DNA from: Natronomonas moolapensis 8.8.11
GTDB taxonomy: Archaea; Halobacteriota; Halobacteria; Halobacteriales; Haloarculaceae
Direction of reading: 5' to 3'
DNA length: 64,000 nucleotides
NCBI RefSeq assembly: GCF_000591055.1
Contig: NC_020388.1
Location: 744,001-808,000 of the forward strand
This document shows, piece after piece, positions 18,419 through 26,784 of the stretch (position 1 is its first letter; the number at the start of each line of letters is the position of its first letter). The notes beneath the pieces are model-generated. The model saw only the letters and a list, made by a program, of their open reading frames with translations, did not search any database and was not told the origin of the DNA. The position numbers and the translations under genes were made by a program.

Positions 18419-21259
18419 ATGGGAGAGACGTCGTCCCCGTCGGAGACCTCTCCGGAGGCCCGGGTCCGCGAGCAACTGGCAGACGTCGGGGTCGAGTACG
18501 ATCCGGCGTCGGTCGACATAGACGACGCGGAAGCGTTCGCCCGTCTCTCCCCCGACGTGCGGGCGTGGTGGATCGAGCAGTTCGGCGAGTTCGTCCCGGA
18601 GAACGGCGGCCTCTTCACCCCGCCACAGAAGGAGGCGATCCCGCTGATCGACGAGGGGACGAACACGTTGGTGTGTGCGCCGACGGGATCGGGCAAGACG
18701 CTCTCCTCGTTCAGTGCCATCATCGACGATCTGTTTCGGCGCGCCGAGACCGCCGAGGACGGACTCGACAACAGCGTCTACTGTCTGTACGTCTCGCCGC
18801 TGAAGTCGCTCGCGAACGACATCCACCGGAATCTGACCGAACCGCTCGAGGCGATCGGCGACCGCCTCGAATCGCGCGGGGAGTCCGTCGAGATACGCCA
18901 CGCGATCAGACACGGCGACACGAGCGATGCCGAACGACAGCGGATGCTCGAGGAGACGCCGCATATCCTCAACACGACGCCGGAGACGCTCGCCATCCTG
19001 CTCAACAGTCCGAAGTTCAAACGGAAGCTCGAGACCGTCGAGTACGTCGTCGTCGACGAGATCCACTCGCTCGCGGACGGCAAACGGGGGACACACCTGT
19101 CGGTCTCGCTCGAACGGCTCGAACGGATGTGTGAGACCTCGCCAACCCGGATCGGCTGCTCGGCGACGGTCGAACCGCTGGAGACGATCGGCGAGTTCCT
19201 CGTCGGCGGGCGGCCGCCGGCCGGCGGTGCCGACGACGCCGACGGCGACGGTTGGCACCCCCGAGAGTACGAAATCGTCGACGCGCGGTTCGTCCGGGAG
19301 TTCGACGTCGAACTCTCCTGTCCGACCGACGACCTGATCGACACGCCGCGGGCGGTCATCACGGATCGGTTGTACAAGCGACTCGACGAACTGGTCGCCG
19401 AACACACCAACACGCTCGTCTTCACGAACACGCGGTCGGGGGCCGAACGGGTGTTGCACAACCTCCGGGAGCGCGGCGGTTACGACGAGTCGAACTCCGG
19501 GTGTCACCACGGCTCGCTGTCGAAGGATCGGCGCGCGGAGATCGAGTCGGGACTGAAACAGGGGGCGTTGGACGTCGTCACCACGTCGACCTCGTTGGAG
19601 CTGGGGATCGACATGCCGCACGTCGATCTCGTCGTACAGGTCGGCTCGCCGAAGAGCGTCGCCTCGTTGCTGCAACGCGTGGGCCGGGCCGGCCACCGAC
19701 TCGACAAGACGGTCAAGGGCCGAGTGATCGCCCTCGACCGCGACGAGTTGATCGAGTGTGCGGTGATGCTACGGAAGGCCGAGGCGGGGTTCGTCGATCG
19801 GGTGTTCGTCCCCGAGCGCGCCCAAGACGTGGCGGCCCAGCAGGTGTACGGGATGGCGATCAACGGACCGCGCCGCGAGGCCGAGATCCGCGGGATTCTC
19901 GAGAGCGCCTACCCCTATCGGAACTACACGGATGGGGAGTACGAGTCGCTGTTTCGGTATCTGACTGCCGACTACGACGGTATGGAAGAAAAGAACGTCT
20001 ACGCGAAAGTCTGGCGCGACGAGAACGACCCGCCGGGCGGCGAGCACCACTACGAGGCGTTCGATCCGGGGACACCACTCGTCGGCAAGCGCGGCCGGCT
20101 CGCGCGGGTCATTTATATGACAAATATCGGGACGATCCCGGACTCGTTCAGTTGCGACGTCTACACCCGCTCTGGTGACGAATGGGTCGGCCAACTCGAC
20201 GAGGCGTACCTCGACACGCTCGAAGGAGGCGACGTCTTCGTCCTCGGTGGCTCGAACTACGAGTACCGCTACCGGCGGGGCTCGAAGGTGTATGTCGACC
20301 CGACGAACGCCCGTCCGACCGTCCCGTCGTGGTTTTCCGAGCGGTTGCCCCTGAGCTACGACCTCGGCCGGGAGGTCCTCCGGTTTCAGCGCGAGGTGCT
20401 CGAGCGGATGGCGTCAGCGGGACCGCCGGGCGTCCGCCGGTGGCTCAGAGAGTTCCCACTCGACGAAAACACCGTCCGCGCCCTGACGCGGATGTTCGAC
20501 ACGCAACTGCAGTACGCTGGCGCCGAAAGCGTCTCGACGGACCATCGGCTCGCGATCGAGGTCGAACTCGACCGCGAGGCGTACCGCCGCAACTACTACG
20601 TCCACTCGAACTACGGCCGACGGTTCAACGACGGTCTCTCGCGGCTCCTCGCCTACCGGTGTGCCCAGCGGGCGACCGCGAACGTTACCGTCGCCGTCGC
20701 CGACCACGGCTTCACGCTCTCGATGCCGCTGAACCGGAAGATCGATATCGAGTCCGTGCTCCGTGATATCGACCCCGACGGGGGCCGGGGCGACCTCCGG
20801 GCGTCGCTGTCGGGGACTGACCTTCTCAAGCGCTACTTCCGGATCAACGCGACGCGGTCGCTCATGATCCTCAAACGGTACAAGGGCCACGAGAAGTCCG
20901 CGAGCCAACAGCAAGTTTCCAGCGAGATGCTACTCGGGTTCGCCGAGGACAAGGAGCGATTCGCGGTGATGGAGGAGACCTACCGAGAGATCCTGGAGGA
21001 CAAACTCGACGTTGACGCGGTTGAGACGTTCCTTTCGGGCGTCGACTCGGGCGACATCGACGTGTCCGTGACGCGCGTCGACTCGCCGTCGCCGCGGGCG
21101 TTCGGTCTCGCGACGCTGATGGCGAGCGACGTCGTCCTCGCCGAGGACGAGTCGGCCGTCCTCCAGGAGTTCCACGACCGGGTACTCGCCGAAATTGAGG
21201 GCGATGACAGTAGTCTGTCCGAACCGAGTGCCGGCGACGGTACGGCCGACGCCGGTTGA
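18419..21259 (+). CDS. Large Lhr-type ATP-dependent helicase (second copy)
   Basis: A 946-residue SF2 helicase. Walker A APTGSGKT is near residue 87, DEIH near 213 (followed by SLADGKRG), the second RecA domain has TTSTSLELGIDMP and QRVGRAGH, and the C-terminal Lhr core spans about 480-900. Unlike the copy at 6046 it lacks the C-terminal CxxC zinc ribbon, and it carries LTRMFDTQLQYAG in its core. Two Lhr paralogues per genome are common in haloarchaea. The ATG at 18419 is chosen because the upstream extension is low-complexity and overlaps the divergent DUF5518 promoter. Confidence 0.9.
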   Translation: MGETSSPSETSPEARVREQLADVGVEYDPASVDIDDAEAFARLSPDVRAWWIEQFGEFVPENGGLFTPPQKEAIPLIDEGTNTLVCAPTGSGKTLSSFSAIIDDLFRRAETAEDGLDNSVYCLYVSPLKSLANDIHRNLTEPLEAIGDRLESRGESVEIRHAIRHGDTSDAERQRMLEETPHILNTTPETLAILLNSPKFKRKLETVEYVVVDEIHSLADGKRGTHLSVSLERLERMCETSPTRIGCSATVEPLETIGEFLVGGRPPAGGADDADGDGWHPREYEIVDARFVREFDVELSCPTDDLIDTPRAVITDRLYKRLDELVAEHTNTLVFTNTRSGAERVLHNLRERGGYDESNSGCHHGSLSKDRRAEIESGLKQGALDVVTTSTSLELGIDMPHVDLVVQVGSPKSVASLLQRVGRAGHRLDKTVKGRVIALDRDELIECAVMLRKAEAGFVDRVFVPERAQDVAAQQVYGMAINGPRREAEIRGILESAYPYRNYTDGEYESLFRYLTADYDGMEEKNVYAKVWRDENDPPGGEHHYEAFDPGTPLVGKRGRLARVIYMTNIGTIPDSFSCDVYTRSGDEWVGQLDEAYLDTLEGGDVFVLGGSNYEYRYRRGSKVYVDPTNARPTVPSWFSERLPLSYDLGREVLRFQREVLERMASAGPPGVRRWLREFPLDENTVRALTRMFDTQLQYAGAESVSTDHRLAIEVELDREAYRRNYYVHSNYGRRFNDGLSRLLAYRCAQRATANVTVAVADHGFTLSMPLNRKIDIESVLRDIDPDGGRGDLRASLSGTDLLKRYFRINATRSLMILKRYKGHEKSASQQQVSSEMLLGFAEDKERFAVMEETYREILEDKLDVDAVETFLSGVDSGDIDVSVTRVDSPSPRAFGLATLMASDVVLAEDESAVLQEFHDRVLAEIEGDDSSLSEPSAGDGTADAG

Positions 21260-21485
21260 CGTTTCCTGCCGACATCACCCGGCGGTCAATATCGGCCGAC
21301 TCCTCGTGGCGATACTACTCCATGCGACACTCGGTCGGCAGTTATTTGACACGAGCGGAAGACCTGGCGGCTACACAGACACAACTCCGACACAAAAGTG
21401 AGATGACCCGGAGGTCCGCTGTCTCCGGTACGTGAGGATATTGCTCCACCTGGGTTTCATACTGCGGACGCTACTGTTGGATTGA
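21260..21485. other. Non-coding spacer, no gene seen
   Basis: The spacer between the second Lhr gene and the relics before the lipoprotein gene shows no convincing frame, tRNA or promoter with a target. Its base composition is slightly lower in GC than the flanking genes, fitting decayed insertion DNA. Confidence 0.5.
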
Positions 21486-21601
21486 TTAAATCCCGATGGA
21501 CGGCGGTACGTCCCCGTCGCGCGCAGCGACCTCGAAATTAAAGACGAGATCCACTACTGGGCGCTCGGGCACATTCACGATCCGCGGGGGCATGAGAACG
21601 A
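21486..21601 (+). pseudogene. Fragment of an Mre11/SbcD-like phosphoesterase
   Basis: One frame reads GRRYVPVARSDLEIKDE followed by IHYWALGHIHDPRG. YWALGHIHD with its GHxH motif is the last metal-binding motif of Mre11/SbcD-type nucleases, and the preceding Y-x-PV-x-x-SDL is also typical there. There is no start, no upstream phosphoesterase motifs and no capping domain; the frame is closed by a stop 10 codons upstream. The fragment ends where an IS6-type terminus begins, so it was probably stranded by that insertion. Confidence 0.6.
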
Positions 21602-21636
21602 ACCGCCTCGCCCTTCATGCTTATTTGAACACCGCC
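21602..21636 (-). mobile_element. Solo terminal remnant of the IS6-type element
   Basis: These 35 bases match the outer left end of the element at 29511 with only 3 differences: outer GGCGGTGTTC, then ATAAG and GATGAAGG-like internal sequence, read on the minus strand. The transposase and other end are gone. It marks an old insertion, next to the Mre11-like fragment. Confidence 0.75.
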
Positions 21637-21713
21637 GATTTCGGGGCGTACGTCGGCGTTTCGAGCCGTGAGTCCGATCGAACCGCTATCACGCTGCCGT
21701 ATCGACTACCGAC

Positions 21714-22535
21714 ATGGACTATCGGACACTCGGGGCGGTGGCGTTTTGTGTGGTTCTCGCGGGCTGTTCGGGGCTACCGTTCGGCGAGGACGCTCTCAGC
21801 TTCGAGTCGGGTGAGACCGTCGTCGAGAACAGCTCTCTCGCCGAGGAGGGGTACGAGCGCCACTACGAGGGGACACGGACCGTCAACGAGACGGTGCGTG
21901 TCGGCGCGGGCGACGGGAACGAGACGCGGGTCGTCGTCCGGAACCACATGGCGCAGTACGGGCCGGAATCCGACCGCCCGGCGGGTGTCGGGACGGTACA
22001 ACTCGGAGTCATAACGACGCCGGCGGTGCGGATCGCCGGTCGGAGTCTGAACCCGTTGTTGACCGGCGATCACGAGCGGGTGTTTCGGTACCTCCCCGAG
22101 ACCGACTCACAGGGGTTCGAGCAGTACGGCAACTACACCATCGAGCCGTTCGACGAACCGGTGAACGTCACCGTCATGGCGACCGAAGCCGAGGCCGGCG
22201 AGACACCCGACGCGTTCGTCCACCTCATGCGAGCGCCACACCCGGACACCGGCGATACGGTCGTCGCGTACGGGCTGTATCCGGCCGAGGCAGATGCGGC
22301 AAACTCGATCGCGCGGTTGTTCTTGTCGCTCGAGTACACCCCGCCGTCAGAGGTCGCGGACGGCGACTCAACCGGGGACGGTAACTCGGCTGAGAACGGG
22401 GACGGCGACTCCGACGCGGGCGGAACGCCGGGGGGCGGTTCGACCGGAAACGGAACCTCAGGGAGCGAGCCAGACGGGAACGGTGGCTCCGACGGAGGGT
22501 TCGGCCCGGAGCTGCCGTTTTCGGTGCAAAGCTAG
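21714..22535 (+). CDS. Secreted lipoprotein, DUF6517-like
   Basis: A 273-residue protein. The N-terminal signal DYRTLGAVAFCVV ends in the lipobox LAGC (residues 15-18), giving a lipid-anchored Cys18 on the outer face of the membrane. The mature part begins ALSFESGETVVENSSLAEEGYE, resembling the haloarchaeal DUF6517 family. The final ~65 residues are Gly/Ser/Asp/Asn-rich and disordered. There is no twin Arg, so Sec export is likely. The function is unknown. The gene lies between an IS relic and the convergent thrC. Confidence 0.7.
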   Translation: MDYRTLGAVAFCVVLAGCSGLPFGEDALSFESGETVVENSSLAEEGYERHYEGTRTVNETVRVGAGDGNETRVVVRNHMAQYGPESDRPAGVGTVQLGVITTPAVRIAGRSLNPLLTGDHERVFRYLPETDSQGFEQYGNYTIEPFDEPVNVTVMATEAEAGETPDAFVHLMRAPHPDTGDTVVAYGLYPAEADAANSIARLFLSLEYTPPSEVADGDSTGDGNSAENGDGDSDAGGTPGGGSTGNGTSGSEPDGNGGSDGGFGPELPFSVQS

Positions 22536-22632
22536 GCGGACACGACGATTTGAGGTATGGGGCGATGATAACGAGTATAGCGCACAGAGCACGCGAGGCA
22601 ACGAGCTCGGGATTAACCAATCCGTCTCCCGA

Positions 22633-23943
22633 TCAACGGAACAGGCGCTTGAGTCGCCCCAACAATCCACCGAGTGTCCCACTTCCGCCGGCGAGCAGTC
22701 GGAGGACGGCCTCGGTGCTGTTTGCGACCGGTTCGGGGTCGTCGCCCGCCGCCGCCGCGGCGTCGGGGTCTTTCAGCAGGTGGCCGGTCGTGAGACAGAC
22801 GACGTCCTCGCCACTTCCGACGACGCCCGTCTCGCGGAGCTTCCGGAGGCCGGCGACGGAGGCCGCCGACGCGGGTTCGACACCGATTCCCTCGCCGGCG
22901 ATGGCCCGCTGTGCCGAGGTGATCTCCGCGTCGGAGACGGCGACCGCGGTCCCACCGGTCTCGCGGATGCCGGGCAGCGCCTTCGGCGCGTTGACCGGAT
23001 TGCCGATCCGGATCGCTGTGGCGATCGTCTCGACGTCCTCCCAGCGCCGGGTGTCTTCTAAGCCCTCCTCGATCGCCTCGACCATCGGGGCGGCCCCCTC
23101 GGCCTGGACGCCCGTGAGTTTCGGGACGTCGCCCGGCGCGAGATCGCCCGACGCGACCATCTCCCGGAAACACTTGTACAGAGCGGCGGTGTTGCCGGCG
23201 TTTCCGACGGGGAGGACGATCCGATCGGGGAACCGGCCGTGCTCGTCGTAGAACGACTCCAGGATCTCGAGGCCGATCGTCTTCTGTCCCTCGAGTCGGA
23301 AGGGGTTCAGCGAGTTGAGGAGGTACGCCTCGCCCCGGTCGGCCAACTCCTGGACGATGTCGAGACACGAATCGAAGTTGCCGTCGACCTCCAGGATCGT
23401 GGCCCCGTGGAGGCTCGCTTGGGCGATCTTGCCCGCGGCGACCTTGCCGGCGGGCAACAACACGAGCGTCTCGAGGTCCGCCCGCGCCCCGTAGGCGGCC
23501 AGCGCGGCCGAGGTGTTCCCCGTCGAGGCACACGCCAGGCGGTCGACGTCGAGGGTCTCCGCGACCCGCACGCCGACGGTCATCCCACGGTCTTTGAACG
23601 ACCCCGTCGGATTCATTCCCTCGTGTTTGATTCGGAGGTTTCGGACGCCGATCTCCTCGCGGAGCCCCGGAACGCGGTGCAGCGGCGTGTTCCCCTCCGG
23701 GAGCGTGACGCCCTCATCAAACGGCAACGCGGCGTCGTACCGCCAGACGCCGGTGCCTTCGAACTCGTCGAAGGCGGGATAGCGGTCGTAGCGGGCTTCG
23801 AGGAGACCGCCGCACTCCTCGCAGGTGTAGATGATACCCTCGAAGGGAGCGTGTTCGTGTCCGCACTCGATGCAGTGGAGCCAGACGCCGTCGTCGGCGA
23901 CCTCGGGAGCGTCGGGCCGGTCGGGAAGCGCGAGATCTGCCAT
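22633..23943 (-). CDS. thrC: Threonine synthase
   Basis: A PLP enzyme converting O-phosphohomoserine to threonine, 436 residues. A zinc ribbon (C24xxC27, C41xxC44) precedes the fold-type II PLP core, as in archaeal threonine synthases. The Schiff-base Lys is K117 in NPTGSFKDRG, the substrate loop is ACASTGNTSAALAAYG, and the phosphate-binding loop is LPVGNAGNTAA. The C-terminal ~40 residues after LLKDPDAAAAAG are variable and end in a basic helix. The start MADLALPDRP is chosen because the zinc ribbon lies close behind it. Confidence 0.93.
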   Translation of the reverse strand: MADLALPDRPDAPEVADDGVWLHCIECGHEHAPFEGIIYTCEECGGLLEARYDRYPAFDEFEGTGVWRYDAALPFDEGVTLPEGNTPLHRVPGLREEIGVRNLRIKHEGMNPTGSFKDRGMTVGVRVAETLDVDRLACASTGNTSAALAAYGARADLETLVLLPAGKVAAGKIAQASLHGATILEVDGNFDSCLDIVQELADRGEAYLLNSLNPFRLEGQKTIGLEILESFYDEHGRFPDRIVLPVGNAGNTAALYKCFREMVASGDLAPGDVPKLTGVQAEGAAPMVEAIEEGLEDTRRWEDVETIATAIRIGNPVNAPKALPGIRETGGTAVAVSDAEITSAQRAIAGEGIGVEPASAASVAGLRKLRETGVVGSGEDVVCLTTGHLLKDPDAAAAAGDDPEPVANSTEAVLRLLAGGSGTLGGLLGRLKRLFR

Positions 23944-24060
23944 TACCGTGAGTGGGAGGCGGAGTCGCAAAAAGGGGCCGCTTTTCCGCGCCCGCCGGGT
24001 GGGGACGCGACGCCGGATCGACGCCCGCGAACTACGTTGGATCGACGCCCGCGAACCACC

Positions 24061-24465
24061 TCACGCCTCGGCGGCGTATAGGTACAGACAGCAGGTAGCG
24101 AAGATCGCCTCGACGACTTTCGAGACGACGGCGATCGGGTTGAGACTCCCGCCCACGTAGAACGCGTCGACGCTCCAACCCTGGAACTGAAACAGCGCGA
24201 GGATCGTCACGATCCCGTAGGCCGCGGCGAGCAAAAACAGCGGTCGACGCCAAAACCGCGAGAGGTACACGACGATTCCCCCGAGGAACCCCAGCCCGTT
24301 GAGCGCGAAGAGGATCGCGAGCGTCTGGCTGAACTGTATCGCGTTCATCACCGCGAGAAGGTGTAACACGCCAGTGATCGCAGCCATGACGATCGCGACG
24401 ATCCCGACTGGGTTCGACGGCCTAGAGAACAGCGGTTCCGAGCCGGTCGCGTGTGCGGAGGACAT
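24061..24465 (-). CDS. Small four-helix integral membrane protein
   Basis: A 134-residue protein with four hydrophobic segments (about 19-40, 46-69, 73-92, 105-130), few loops and no catalytic motif. Related haloarchaeal proteins are named DUF7475, a tentative match. The gene has its own ATG at 24463-24465 and is upstream of thrC on the same strand by about 120 bp. The function is unknown. Confidence 0.7.
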   Translation of the reverse strand: MSSAHATGSEPLFSRPSNPVGIVAIVMAAITGVLHLLAVMNAIQFSQTLAILFALNGLGFLGGIVVYLSRFWRRPLFLLAAAYGIVTILALFQFQGWSVDAFYVGGSLNPIAVVSKVVEAIFATCCLYLYAAEA

Positions 24466-24582
24466 ACCATTTGTTTTCGGAGCGAGGGAGAAAAGTAGTT
24501 TGGTGCGATCAGCGAAATACTCCGGTACGCGGACCAGACCCTCGGCCCTCCCGGCCCGCTCTTTCGGGTCGACGACGGACGT

Positions 24583-24825
24583 TCAGACGCTCGTTCTCGC
24601 GAATCCGAGATCCTCGATGCACTCGCGCATCTCCTCTGCGTCGGTGTGTTTGTGCAGGATCGTCGGCGAGTCGCAGTAGTAGACCTCGCCGTCAAAACGG
24701 AGCGTCAACTCCTCGACCGACCCCAGCACCTCCGTTTTGACGACGAACCGCTCGCCGCTTTCCAGCCCCGACAGCAGCTCCTCGGCGGTTCGCTCTCCCG
24801 GTTCGACGACGGTTGATTCGGGCAT
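24583..24825 (-). CDS. Small conserved haloarchaeal protein
   Basis: An 80-residue soluble protein: LLSGLESGERFVVKTE then LTLRFDGEVYYCDSPT, probably a small beta-sheet, followed by a helix (TDAEEMRECIEDLGFA). One Cys at each end of the helix region has no partner motif. There is no signal peptide. The ATG at 24823-24825 leaves no room for a longer form. I do not recognise its function. Confidence 0.65.
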   Translation of the reverse strand: MPESTVVEPGERTAEELLSGLESGERFVVKTEVLGSVEELTLRFDGEVYYCDSPTILHKHTDAEEMRECIEDLGFARTSV

Positions 24826-24928
24826 ACGGAACCGAACGTGCCCCTGGTACTTGAGTGACGGGACGCCGTGTGACAGCGTTTCTCGACCGGGTGTCGTTTC
24901 TTCGGGGGCGTCAGCCACGGGTGAACTA

Positions 24929-24972
24929 CCCCTGCCTACTCGCCCGCTGTCGCGGACTCGTTGAGGCAGGGG
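24929..24972 (-). other. Terminal stem-loop of the TnpB remnant (possible guide-RNA scaffold relic)
   Basis: CCCCTGCCT (24929-24937) and AGGCAGGGG (24964-24972) form a perfect 9-bp stem around a 26-base loop, spanning the last TnpB codons and its stop. In IS200/IS605 elements the right end folds this way and serves both as the transposase site and as the 3' part of the TnpB guide RNA. Confidence 0.45.
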
Positions 24973-25158
24973 CTTCCTGTTTCGACGACGCGACTTGCAG
25001 ATACTCCAAGAGTATCCGTAGCGGTCGCAGTCTCCGCAGGCGTACCTTCGGAGTGAACCATCCCCAGGCGGTTCCAACCGCGTTGTTGGATGTTGAACGC
25101 CGCGTTCCAATCCCGGTCAACTTCGAACCCACAACTTGGGCAGGAATGCTTGCTAACC
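24936..25158 (-). pseudogene. C-terminal remnant of IS200/IS605-family TnpB
   Basis: The frame reads SKHSCPSCGFEVDRDWNAAFNI in pieces typical of TnpB: a CPSCG zinc knuckle, then DRDWNAAFNI with the catalytic Asp region, then SEGTPAETATATDTL and SRVVETGSPCLNE to the stop. The first zinc knuckle, RuvC-I and the whole N-terminal part are absent, so only about 70 residues survive. The sequence upstream on this strand does not resemble TnpB. It is inactive as a nuclease. Confidence 0.8.
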
Positions 25159-25274
25159 CGGAGGGTGTTCGGGGTCGCCGGCGGGAGGCGCGTCGGCGGG
25201 ACATGCGCGTACACCTCCCGACGAGTCCGTACTCGATCCCCGGGGCGAGACACCGGAGGGACCGCGCCGCGCGG

Positions 25275-25649
25275 TCACGGGAACTCGTCGATCCGCTCGT
25301 GTACGTAGGCGGCCCACTCGTCGAGCGTGTCGTGCATCAGTTCACGGGCCTCGTCCGGCGGCGTCGCCCGGTACTGGTAGACGTGGCCGCCGCTGTCGAG
25401 GAGGCGCCGCCGGCGCTCGGCGAGGTTCCTTTCCATAAGCGTCGTCAGTCCGCGGTTGACGTTGCTCCGGTCGCGGTCGACCGTCTCCGCGAGTTCGGCA
25501 ACGGTGCTGTCGGGGGCGTCGAGGAGTTCCAGATACAGGCGTGCTTCGTGGTCCTGTATCCCGAAGACACAACGGAGGACCTCCTCGAAGCCCGGTTCGG
25601 CATCGAGCATGAGATCGCGAAACCGGGCGGGGTCGGGATCGGATTCCAT
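25275..25649 (-). CDS. TrmB/MarR-like winged-helix transcriptional regulator
   Basis: A 124-residue regulator. After GIQDHEARLYLELLD comes an HTH: STVAELAETVDRDRSN then VNRGLTTLMERNLAERR (residues about 47-82), with a wing at RLLDSGGHVYQYRATP. This is the TrmB-type arrangement with a short C-terminal dimerisation helix (LMHDTLDEWAAYVHE) and no sugar-binding domain. The ATG at 25647-25649 is chosen because it precedes the fold. It is followed on the same strand by the TnpB remnant, so its target is not obvious from context. Confidence 0.75.
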   Translation of the reverse strand: MESDPDPARFRDLMLDAEPGFEEVLRCVFGIQDHEARLYLELLDAPDSTVAELAETVDRDRSNVNRGLTTLMERNLAERRRRLLDSGGHVYQYRATPPDEARELMHDTLDEWAAYVHERIDEFP

Positions 25650-25762
25650 GTACGGGCTTCGTCGCTCGCCGTCGATAAATCCCGTCGGTCTCGGTACCGG
25701 TCCGGACGCTCGGGACGCCCCGGAGCCAATCGACGGCGACAGCGATGCGGGCGGGTCACGCG

Positions 25763-26422
25763 TCAGTATCGCCCTTCCAGCCACCCGAGGACGTCGGAAA
25801 GCTCCCCGGGAGTGGTCCCGTGGCCGACGCCATAGCGCTCGAATCGGACGTCCGCGCCGCCCTCGGCGAGCGTCTCGGCCGCGCGCTCGGCGCGCTCCGG
25901 CGGGATGACCTGGTCCGTCGAGCCGCAACCGACGAAGACCGGCTTTCCGGCCGCCGCCGCCGCCCGGTCGGCGTGGGAGTCGGCGAGGTAGCCGTTCAGC
26001 GCGACGACCCACTGATAGGCTTCGGGCCGCTCCAGCAGCGCGGCCATGCTCGTGATCGCGCCCTGGCTGAACCCGAGCAGGCCGATCCGATCGGAGTCGA
26101 GGTCATAGCGGTCGACCGCCCGCTCGACGAACTCGTAGAGCAGATCGAGGCTCCGGCGGAACCCCTCGGCGTCAGGCTGGCTGGCGTGGAGTCCGCCCGC
26201 CGAGAGATCCAACCCGTACCACGTGTGGCTGTCGGGACCGTCCATCGGCTCCGGGGCGCGGACGCTCAGAACGTGGAGGGCGTCCGGAAGCCGCGCCCCG
26301 ATGGGGAGGAGGTCGCGTTCGTTCGTCCCGCGGCCGTGGAGCAACACGACGGCGGGGGCGTCGGATTCGACGGTTCCCGGGCGAGTGATGTGAACGAGCG
26401 GGAGGTCCTCGGTCGTGCCCAT
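25763..26422 (-). CDS. Alpha/beta hydrolase, phospholipase/carboxylesterase family
   Basis: A 219-residue esterase. The oxyanion loop is VVLLHGRGTNERDL, the nucleophile is S119 in GFSQG, with acid D170 (GSTDQVIP) and His201 (GVGHGTTP), a complete triad in the right order. It belongs to the YpfH/carboxylesterase 2 family that hydrolyses short acyl esters. No signal peptide is present, so it acts in the cytosol. The start MGTTEDLPLVH fits the first strand. It lies about 110 bp from the TrmB-like regulator on the same strand, and coregulation is possible but not shown. Confidence 0.85.
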   Translation of the reverse strand: MGTTEDLPLVHITRPGTVESDAPAVVLLHGRGTNERDLLPIGARLPDALHVLSVRAPEPMDGPDSHTWYGLDLSAGGLHASQPDAEGFRRSLDLLYEFVERAVDRYDLDSDRIGLLGFSQGAITSMAALLERPEAYQWVVALNGYLADSHADRAAAAAGKPVFVGCGSTDQVIPPERAERAAETLAEGGADVRFERYGVGHGTTPGELSDVLGWLEGRY

Positions 26423-26535
26423 ACCCGCCGTAGGGTGGGGGCGAACAAAAACGGCACCCCGAACGCCACGCCATCACGTTCCATGATAAGAACTACCACA
26501 GAATTTATTACGGATGTCGGCCAAGAAGTGGCTGT

Positions 26536-26703
26536 ATGGCGACCGCAAACGACGTGTTCGACGAATTCCTGGAGGACCGCGGCCACGAGACCGAGACGCC
26601 GTCCTGGGAGCGCGATTATAACAAAAAGCGGTGTCCCGACTGCGGCGGCCTCCACGGGCTCGATGCGTCGAATTGCTCGGTCTGTGGCTGGCGGCCGAAC
26701 TGA
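26536..26703 (+). CDS. Zinc-finger microprotein (HVO_0416-like)
   Basis: A 55-residue protein: acidic N-terminus, DYNKKRCPDCGGLH and NCSVCGWRPN, giving two knuckles C33/C36 and C47/C50. It resembles the HVO_0416 family of haloarchaeal zinc microproteins. GAATTTATTA near 26501-26510 is about 27 bp before the ATG, giving a leaderless start. The gene is too small for most callers but has a clean promoter and start. Its function is unknown; proteins of this size often act as regulators or adaptors. Confidence 0.8.
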   Translation: MATANDVFDEFLEDRGHETETPSWERDYNKKRCPDCGGLHGLDASNCSVCGWRPN

Positions 26704-26784
26704 CCGCTCGAGCGACGGCCCCGCTCCACCTCGACGCCGAGTATAAGCAGGCTATTTATATTTTCGGGCGGCGTTACGCGAGTA

